Below are positions 56,961 through 64,000 of a DNA stretch of 64,000 bases, piece after piece (within the stretch, counting starts at the first letter, position 1; each line of letters starts with the position of its first letter). A model generated the notes under the pieces. It worked only from the letters and a program-made list of their open reading frames with translations. It ran no database searches and was not told the origin of the DNA. Position numbers and translations under genes: made by a program. Location of the stretch: the NCBI GenBank assembly GCA_963691655.1, contig OY829326.1, positions 59,761,776-59,825,775 on the forward strand, in the 5' to 3' direction. This DNA is from Toxonevra muliebris. Lineage: Eukaryota > Arthropoda > Insecta > Diptera > Pallopteridae.

Positions 56961-57155
56961 AAGATTAATCATTATTCTTATAATTGAATGTAAATCGTTA
57001 TAACTAAAAACAACAATAACAAATTATGTTCACCTTTTTGCCTGTTATGTTATTAAATTTTTAAGTGTTTGAAAATCTTTTGGGGGGGGGGAGGTTGGAA
57101 ATGGGGGAAATTTCCCTACCCCCACATCCCCCCTTGTATCCACCCCTGCTTATCT

Positions 57156-60100
57156 ATTAAAGAAAAATAACAAAAATACGAGAATGTTTGCTGGGGTCTA
57201 AGTCCAATACTAATTACAGCCGTTTTATTTACATTTTTTGTTATATTCCTGTTCAATGGTTTTTTGGTACTTAGACCCTCTAGACTTGCATCCTTTCAAT
57301 TGATGTACACAGATATGAGCAAACAGAATGGATTGAAAGCATTTTTAGTTAGTTTTGCAATAGTGTAAATAATTACGGTGTTTAAATTTCGAGCATCGTA
57401 AATCTGATTCCAAGAATTATCGTTGAAATAAAAATTTCCTATAAATTTTCTGTTTTATGCAGCACAAAAAGCTTTGAAAATAAAGTATAGATAAATCATT
57501 GACTAATTATTTACACTGAATCAAATTCTAAATTATTTTCAGCGAATACTTACCTTTAATTTATATCTAAATACAGTTTAATTTGACTAACAAACAAATG
57601 ATAAATAGCTGTTTCCGATTTCCAGCAAACACCCGCAATGCTCTAAAGAAATTTAAACGCCTTTATTTGAAATTCTATGTCAGGCTTTGGTTTTGATTTC
57701 CGTACATAAAAAATAAAGAGATAAAATGAAATTATTTGCAAAACAAAGTACGAACGTATAGTACAGAGGTAAAGGAGAGCGAGGAAATAGAGTGTGAAAG
57801 AGTCTACGGCAGTGTTTTAACATACATAGAATGGCGTTAAGGATCAGTGTACTGTGTACTGTGTTTATTGTGTAGAACAATATTTGGTATGTGTTTATGT
57901 GGGGGTGATAAATAAAAATCAAAAGCGCGTATAAACTTTAACATTGCCTCAATGATTCCAATTTTTCACATACATTTTTGTTTCGCTTTTTCTTTAAAAT
58001 ATCAATTTTTCTCTTCTTCTTCTCGTTTTCTTTGTGCCTATAACGCTTAATATAACCATCAATCGATGAAGTTATATTCACAACAACAAAACGATGAAGA
58101 AGAACAAGAAGATGAAATATATAACGGAAATAATGTTGTGAATAAATGGCGGAATAACAGAGAATTAACGGAAATTGTAAATAGGAAATTAGAACACGAA
58201 TTGAATGTTCTACTTACTTAACTAGATGGAATTATTGAGGTTAAGTTTAGTGTAGTATAGTGAAAATAATATAATGAAATTATAATTTGTGTAATAATGA
58301 AGTTGTCGGAATAATCTGAAAATCTTTAAGAAAAATAAGGAAGTTTTTATTGATTTTTTCAATGAAATGATGTCAAAAGCAATGCAAAGGGTATTGCAAT
58401 ATTTTAAATCAATTAAAAATCAAAATATTCAAAAAATATTAATTCAAAATCCATGAGAATTATCTTTCATAGAAACAATAACAACAAATTACTCTTAAGA
58501 GCTAAATAAATTTTATTTCGAATCTTTGCTTTATTCCAACCAATCCACAAATATAGAGAATTTGGAAAATGACAACGAAACTAATAGATTCTTTCAATCA
58601 AATCACCAAATCATAACTAATTCAATATCAATGCAAAGTATTGCATTCTTTATCGTGAAAATAGTGGTACCATAAAGTTAAGCCAGCCACGATTCAGTGA
58701 TGTTCCCTGGAGTCAACAAAGTTGAAAACTCTGCTGTATCATAGCAGTTTTATTGCTCGGTGTTAAATACACTTTAGAATCTTCAGATGAACTTGAAAGA
58801 CTCCTTCCTATAAATACAAATTATACTCTGTTTTGAGACTGATGTAGATGATGTTAATCATGGGGAAATCATTAACAGAAGAGAAGATGAAAATAAGAAA
58901 AAGAGCGAAGGAGAGGATCGAGTCGTGCGGCACTTTAGTGCCAGTGAAATGTATTTCTGCGGCATTGACATTTATCATAACTAGGATATAACTCTCGTTA
59001 AGAAATCCAGCCGACAAAATTATTACCTACCCCATTAGCAATCAGTTTTTACACTAAGGTTTTATGCACACATATATAGAATTTTGTATCAGAAAAATAA
59101 TTTTTGCGGGCAAATTTAATATAGTAAGCCTATTTCATTTGATGAAAACGGCTGCCGACATTTATCGATTGTTGTTAGACGCTAATGGTAAATTTGTTCC
59201 AAGATACTTTTGCTGTCAGTTACCGAATTGCAAGCATTACTTGATGAAAATTTTACTCAAACTGAATGGCAATTAAAGGAAAGAGACATCGATAGACGGA
59301 AACCCATTTCCGAAATGTTATTCTAACGGCAAAAAGAGAGGGTTTTTTGCATCAAATTGTTAATGGCAATGAAAAGTGAATTCACTATTCTTACAACGGC
59401 AACGGAGCAGCTAATCTCATACACGAATCAAGAAGCTTAATGCTTTTTTCTACTGAAGTTCACAGAAATCCAATATTATTTTCTCCTTATAAAAATTCTA
59501 CATTAGTGTAGCGTGCACTAATAAATTATTTATAAATTATTATTGCAATAATTAAATGCAATAAAAACTAAAATGACATAAAGTTGAAAAGTAGATTTGT
59601 TTATAAGATGAAGATATTTCAGTAAAATGATGTAAATTAAGAATTTTATGTGTGGCTAAATAAAAGTAGCAAGCAGCAGCACCAGCAGCACCAAAAACAT
59701 ATGTGAAATTTCAATCTAAGAATTTCAAGTATTTTAATTGCAGCTACACGAAGCGCCAGTGAAGGTAATTAAAAATGTGTGTGTGTGCGTGTGTAAGTGT
59801 ATGTGTGTTTGTATGGTGTATAAATGTGTTTTTGAGTGTTGTGGCTAAATTAAGTTAATAGCAGTAAAAGTGGGTAATATGAGACACATGACGTCACACA
59901 TTAAATACACATACACGCACATCATACAAACAGAGCAGCATAGCAATAGCAAAGGATAAACGTCTTGATTTTACTTAAAACTTTTATAGCTGCAAACGTA
60001 ATAAAATATTTGAAGCAGCAGAAGCGAACAGAAACCGGGAAAAAATTTTACTGCGAGCGTTTTTTCTTTTTGTTGCTGTTGCCAACTAAAAGAATTTCGC

Positions 60101-60700
60101 ATACTTTTAGCTATGTATGTTCATTTATTAAAAAGCTTGAATTGCTCTCAAGGGAGTTAGGAGGCTTCTTTCTCACAAACACACACACACACTAAAATTT
60201 GTCTAAAAATATATATAAAATATAGAAAGAAGAGCAATTTAAATGACACAACGACTGTGACAATCAACTAGGAGAATGAAGCGTTTCCTTGATATTGTTG
60301 CAGATAATTTCCGGCATCTTCGCTGTTGCTGACATTAGAATATTTTCTGTTTCTTTTTATTTACTATTTACGAATTTACTTGCACGTGTTTCCGGTGTAA
60401 CTGACATGCGTTTGAATTTATGTGTTCAAACTAAACTATAAAGTTCAACGAGGATATCGATTTTAAGCTTTCTGCGTATGTACGTGCATAAGGATGTATC
60501 GAAAAAATCGTAGTGGGACTCTGGTAAAAATTCAGAAAGAAAATTTGGGTTCAATTGGTTAAAATTGGACCTCTTCAAGCGAGACCCAAAAAATCTCTAT
60601 AGCCTTCGCTAGGGGGGACAATTGAATTTTTCTTTTTTTTAGATTTTCTGTATCAAAATGAGGAAGAGAGATGCTCGGGGAGCTTCTTAAAAAGAAAAAA
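57156..60700. other. AT-rich noncoding region
   Basis: No gene is supported over 3.5 kb. It contains AGCAGC words near 59671, a GTGTGTGTG run at 59779-59790, and CACACA near 60179-60191. Frames on both strands (57680-57922, 58808-59017, 59064-59276, 59965-60195) have no recognisable domain. Transposon traces are sparse here. Confidence 0.45.
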
Positions 60701-60733
60701 AGCAGAGTGATTTGGTTCAAAATCTAAATAGTT

Positions 60734-61135
60734 TTACTGATTTTTACGTTTTCTTGTTAATAGCCATGGTTGGATATCACGATTTTCAAGCACAGAATTG
60801 TCTGCAGAATCGAACATCACCTTCATTATCTGTCTGCATTTCATTATCGCTTTCTTCTTCCACAGCCACCAATGAAAATCAGCAAGCATGTAGCTAAATG
60901 TTTTGCCTTGATAACAAATTTCCATCGGTTGGATTACCAGGTGTCGGCTTCCACTATGATCATACGGTTTATTTGACAACTGCCATTCCAAAAATGTTTG
61001 ACTAAAAAAATGTATTTTGAATGATCGGAGTTCAACCAATAGGGGTAAAATGATGCTTGACATTTCATCTAAAGTACTCACAAAAGAATCCATCTGATCA
61101 GAACAACAAGTAGATTTCGGTCCCACTAATAGCAA
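60734..61135 (-). CDS. Unrecognised 133-codon ORF
   Basis: This is one of the longer frames not explained by low-complexity DNA. It is rich in W, S, L and K, has stretches such as MDSFVSTLDEMSSIILPLLV, ADFHWWLWKKKAIMKC and DSADNSVLENRDIQPW, and ends in KRKNQ. Only a TTG stands at its upstream limit; the first ATG is 15 codons in. I recognise no domain, signal peptide or zinc finger. The surroundings show no splice or promoter evidence, and opposite-strand frames of 60-70 codons overlap it. It may be a decayed element or chance. Confidence 0.25.
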   Translation of the reverse strand: MLLVGPKSTCCSDQMDSFVSTLDEMSSIILPLLVELRSFKIHFFSQTFLEWQLSNKPYDHSGSRHLVIQPMEICYQGKTFSYMLADFHWWLWKKKAIMKCRQIMKVMFDSADNSVLENRDIQPWLLTRKRKNQ

Positions 61136-61309
61136 ATATGATCTTCATCGAACCTTCGACAGTATCGGATGCCAAATCATCACGTAGTTGACCATCTCTT
61201 AACCAAATTTACTAAATCAGACTCTAATAAAAATTAAATCATGCTTAGTTGATTTTGACAGATTGTGAAAGTGTTGTTAGTGTTTTCACACAATGGATCC
61301 ATTAACGGC

Positions 61310-61470
61310 TCCACGAAATAAATAACTCCTAATTGAAAAATAAAATAAGTCCTAACGCTAAATAAGTCCTAATGAAATAACTCCTAATAAAAAACGAAAT
61401 AACTTCTTATACAAAAATGAAATAAATCCTAATTTTTAGGGGTTATTTTGCAATTAGGAGTTATATGGAG
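61310..61470. repeat. Cluster of AAATAAGTCCTAAT-type repeats with inverted end
   Basis: Words of the type AAATAASTCCTAAT occur about six times in 150 bases, with the last copies inverted (ATTAGGAGTTAT). The outer words ATAACTCCTAATTG on the left and, inverted, on the right form imperfect terminal repeats. Confidence 0.6.
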
Positions 61471-61489
61471 AGATGTGAACAATAAGAAC

Positions 61490-61797
61490 AATAAATTAGA
61501 ACGACAAGAACGAAAGCATTTTCTTACCGAATTGATCTACGAACACATCAGACGACGCAAATTAATTGGTCTCATCAACAAATGATTAGAGATACCATTG
61601 GAGATGATCGATATGAGGCCATCCGAACCACAAGCAAAAAAAAAAAAAAACCAAGACGACGATGGAAAGTAAGGCTCATATGTAAAAGAAATGTTTGCAA
61701 AGCTCACTCGTTAGTGATTTCACGTTGTCGCAAATGCGCAAAAATGTCCGTTGTTTATCCATCAGACTCTGAAAAAGTATTTTTTCTTTTTTTTTGA
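61490..61797 (+). pseudogene. Possible piggyBac transposase C-terminal scrap
   Basis: In one plus frame there is ERKHFLTELIYEHIRRRKLI, and in the next (open from 61582) RRWKVRLICKRNVCKAHSLV with further cysteines. A C-x4-C-x2-H core after a basic stretch fits the cysteine-rich domain at the end of piggyBac transposases, which helps target TTAA-flanked ends. A 15-base A-run near 61638 probably caused the frameshift. The catalytic part is absent. The match rests on a short motif, so an unrelated zinc finger is possible. Confidence 0.4.
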
Positions 61798-61799
61798 AT

Positions 61800-62340
61800 T
61801 TTCAGGAATTTTTTTTTTTTTTTTGGGAAAAATGTTGTATTTTTATATACAAATCGACAATTAATGAAAAAAAGTAAAAAAACACACTGTTCCCTATGTT
61901 TTTATATATGGGTCCACAAAGTAAACATTTGAACTATAATTTAACCGAATGAGTTTAACCGAATGAGTTTGCCCGCCTGAGGATTAAAATGACCAGAAGA
62001 CGTCGATGACGATGGAGTACTTTTGTTACGGTCCTATACTCTGCCGTTAGGTGAGTATAGGTGATCTGAGTTAAGGTGAATTCACCGTCCAAGTGTAGTA
62101 CTCTCTTCTCTTTTTTTTTATATGAAATTTTTTGCTCTCTTAATGCTGTGTTTTCACTATGTCATAGTCCCTGTCAAAAAGAGAGAAATAGAGAGTTTCC
62201 TATATGAATTTTGGTTTCATCTTTTCAAATCTTCCTGAATTTATTGAAAATGGCACAATGTTTAATGTTCAAGGTACTCTTCAATGCATTTGCCTCTCTT
62301 CCAAGTTCAGACCAATCTAGATGTTGTGCGGTATTCTGTC
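61800..62340. other. Unassigned AT-rich stretch
   Basis: T-runs at about 61785-61824 and a repeated GTTTAACCGAATGAG word near 61940-61965. No coding feature is seen. Confidence 0.4.
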
Positions 62341-62342
62341 TA

Positions 62343-62421
62343 ATGCTTGGTTTTCACTAAGTCAAATTCAATCTAATTTGCTAGCATGTTTGTAAATTTC
62401 ATATATATGAAAACCAAGCAT
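62343..62421. repeat. Short inverted repeat ATGCTTGGTTTTCA
   Basis: ATGCTTGGTTTTCA at 62343-62356 and its exact inverse at 62408-62421 enclose 51 bases. A related AATGCTGTGTTTTCACTATG lies at about 62141, so it may be a small MITE family. Confidence 0.65.
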
Positions 62422-62609
62422 AAGAGAGTGATTGAACTTCAAAATAAAGTGAATTATAAGAACATGTGTATGTGCTAACATATGACCTAATAAGTCAGCG
62501 CCACTTAGTTAAAGCAAATACTTCTAAGAAATATATGCTCTAATGTGGTTCACAGTTGATTGCAGTGCAAAGAGATAATCAGCAAGATAATCAAGCTCTG
62601 GCTGTGTCA

Positions 62610-62882
62610 ATAAAAGTTACCAAAAATATCCATCCGAAAACGACTCTAGTTCAGCAACCCAAAAAAGCTCATGCATGGGCATTTCATTAGAACTTTCGTC
62701 CTTCTTACGATTCATATCGATTTTTGAGACCGAATTTTTGGATATCATCCTCTATAGTCAAATCTTTGATATTTTCATTTCCCTGTTTGGGCAGCGTGTT
62801 TCGAACAATTTTTGAATTCACTGCTTTAATAGCCGTTTGGTCTATAAACGAAACGTGGTCTACCAAATCTTTTTCGGTATTT
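62610..62882 (-). pseudogene. Unrecognised coding-like relic
   Basis: A minus-strand frame without an ATG reads EKDLVDHVSFIDQTAIKAVN and goes on through TLPKQGNENIKDL to a stop near 62708. An overlapping frame one base off starts MNRKKDESSNEMPMHELFWV and ends in DGYFW with a stop near 62619. Together they look like one protein tail broken by a single-base shift. The composition is hydrophilic and coding-like, but I recognise no family. It could be a decayed transposase or a host exon. Confidence 0.3.
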
Positions 62883-63421
62883 TATTTCGCCAGTATGTTA
62901 GAACAACTCCATACCAAGATAGACAAAATTGCATAAAATTAAGAGAGTTTCTAGTTTCCCCATCTGCTTCATTTTGATAAGCAAAAATATTTTTGCGAAA
63001 TTTTAAAGCAATATTAAAGCATAATGAATACATTCACTTTTTCATGCAAAAAAATCTTAGAGAAGATGGTATATAAAAATCTATATTTGGAAAGCCCATG
63101 CCACCTTTTATCTTTTATAATTTAACTCGAGATAACGTAATTTTTTAGATTCGATCGAGGTAGCTCAACTTTTTCAAATCTACCCTTTATTATCTGTTCG
63201 AGTTTCTATGATATTCCTATAACTTTTCTCCATACAAAATTTCTGATTTTTCGATACATCCTAATGTGCATATACCTTCCCAACGGGCCCGATTGTCAGC
63301 AGCTCGCCTGAGGAGTAACAGTTCAGGACTTGTTGTTTTTGTTTTGTTAACGAGCACTTGCTGTCAAAAAGCAATCGTTTCCGAGTCAAACGACGACAAG
63401 ATCATCGTAATTTAAAATAAC

Positions 63422-63600
63422 AAAACTGCTGACGCAAAGATTTCGTGGGAGGTATTTTGAAGCATTTCGAAAAGAAGAAGAAGAATATTGTATAGCAGGG
63501 CAGTGGAAAAAACCGAACGAACTGCTGACGCAAAGATCTCATGAGAAGTCTTTCGAAGCACTCCATAAGGAGCGTAAAACAGAGTGTTTTTTTCCAATGA
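63422..63600. repeat. Tandem duplication with AACTGCTGACGCAAAGAT
   Basis: AACTGCTGACGCAAAGAT begins units at about 63423 and 63521, each followed by TTTTGAAGCA/CTTTCGAAGCA. The period is about 98 bases. A GAA run lies in the first unit only. Minus-strand frames here read through both units and repeat the same peptide (SHEIFASAV), reflecting the duplication. Confidence 0.75.
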
Positions 63601-63664
63601 CATGCAATGTTAAAAACGAAATGTTGTGTCATACGGAGAGGAAGCGCTTACAGCTGACTTGTCA

Positions 63665-63690
63665 ACACTCCGAAAGGCCTTTTGGAGTGT
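63665..63690. repeat. 26-base near-perfect palindrome
   Basis: ACACTCCGAAAGG is followed directly by CCTTTTGGAGTGT, an inverted copy with one mismatched position and no spacer. Confidence 0.7.
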
Positions 63691-64000
63691 TTTTTTCCCC
63701 GTTGGGTTCATACCTACATTCTTAAATTAAAAATTTTTGATGACTTTCTTTAAAAAAGGAAATCAAATTTAAATTTATTCTATATGTAGGTAAATATGTA
63801 TATATTTTATTCATAATGATAAAACTTAATCCTCATTTATACGCTGTCATTTTACACATAAAATATATTAAAGTTAAAAAGTAACAGCGATTAATTTCTG
63901 CCTATCTAACATGTGTTCTTAACGAGCAAAAAATATATATATACGAGAAGGTATTTATAAATATAAACCACTTATTCATTCATTCAAGAGCTGTAAAATT

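Larger units (their letters stand above)
55718..57148. mobile_element. hAT-like element carrying a jockey RT fragment, copy 2
   Basis: The element starts CCGGGGCGGATACA and ends in the inverse TGTATCCACCCCTG, with G-runs just inside both ends. CTTATCT flanks both sides (55711-55717 and 57149-57155), a 7-base match; if the left end is set one base in, the flanks agree at 7 of 8, as for hAT elements. The 1431-base interior has no hAT transposase and instead contains a jockey RT segment and a tRNA-like scrap. From 56338 on it is collinear with 683-1446. Confidence 0.7.
63279..63706. repeat. Unit bounded by CCCAACGGG / CCCGTTGGG
   Basis: CCCAACGGG at 63279-63287 and its inverse at 63698-63706 enclose about 410 bases that include a tandem duplication and a palindrome. 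No target duplication was seen, so it is only a possible element. Confidence 0.35.

Overview
This window looks like AT-rich, gene-poor nuclear DNA of a higher dipteran fly, and a tephritid fruit fly is my best guess. The inference rests on the mix of relics: jockey-, R1- and I-type LINEs, maT and mariner transposons, a tRNA-Glu-derived SINE with a CCTAA-type tail, and very AT-rich single-copy DNA with CA/GT runs. I found no convincing host protein-coding gene, no intact tRNA or rRNA gene and no CRISPR. Almost every protein-like signal belongs to a decayed mobile element. The window could be a large intergenic region or a giant intron.

Layout. 1-5.6 kb: jockey RT relic tied to the end of a hAT-like element, a SINE scrap, a 5'-truncated R1-like LINE with a poly(A) tail, and a DDE-transposase relic between inverted, internally repeated arms. 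6.6-7.9 kb: maT (DD37D) transposon copy 1. 9.6-9.8 kb: a complete hammerhead ribozyme motif, the most interesting object here. 10-14 kb: AT-rich single-copy DNA with a possible promoter-like patch near 13.86 kb. 14.5-17.8 kb: a hAT-like MITE, a solo copy of a foldback repeat and a LINE RNase H/RT relic. 17.8-19.3 kb: a polypyrimidine tract split by a SINE with a perfect target duplication. 20.9-24.2 kb: a LINE-like coding relic, a perfect-TIR MITE, an RT scrap and a second SINE. 26.9-31.7 kb: degenerate minisatellites and a LINE relic with an AAGT tail. 32.5 kb: a piggyBac-type MITE. 35-37.4 kb: a large foldback beside the one long intact ORF, a 312-aa PHD-finger protein that is probably a CR1-type LINE ORF1. 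40.2-45.5 kb: a maT relic, maT copy 2 inside an older tandem duplication, and two mariner relics. 47.9-50.5 kb: a Tc1/mariner-type MITE and a large degenerate minisatellite holding two different tRNA-derived SINEs. 53.4-57.1 kb: an I/R1-type RNase H relic and a hAT-like element carrying the same jockey fragment as the left end of the window. 60.7-63.7 kb: an unrecognised ORF, a possible piggyBac transposase tail and several small repeats.

The parts interact as elements rather than as a pathway. The SINE 3' end resembles the 3' end of the LINE relic at 53.4 kb, which suggests trans-mobilisation. The maT copies carry different lesions. The jockey fragment appears to have been spread inside a DNA transposon. 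All family assignments come from motif reading alone; no search was run.
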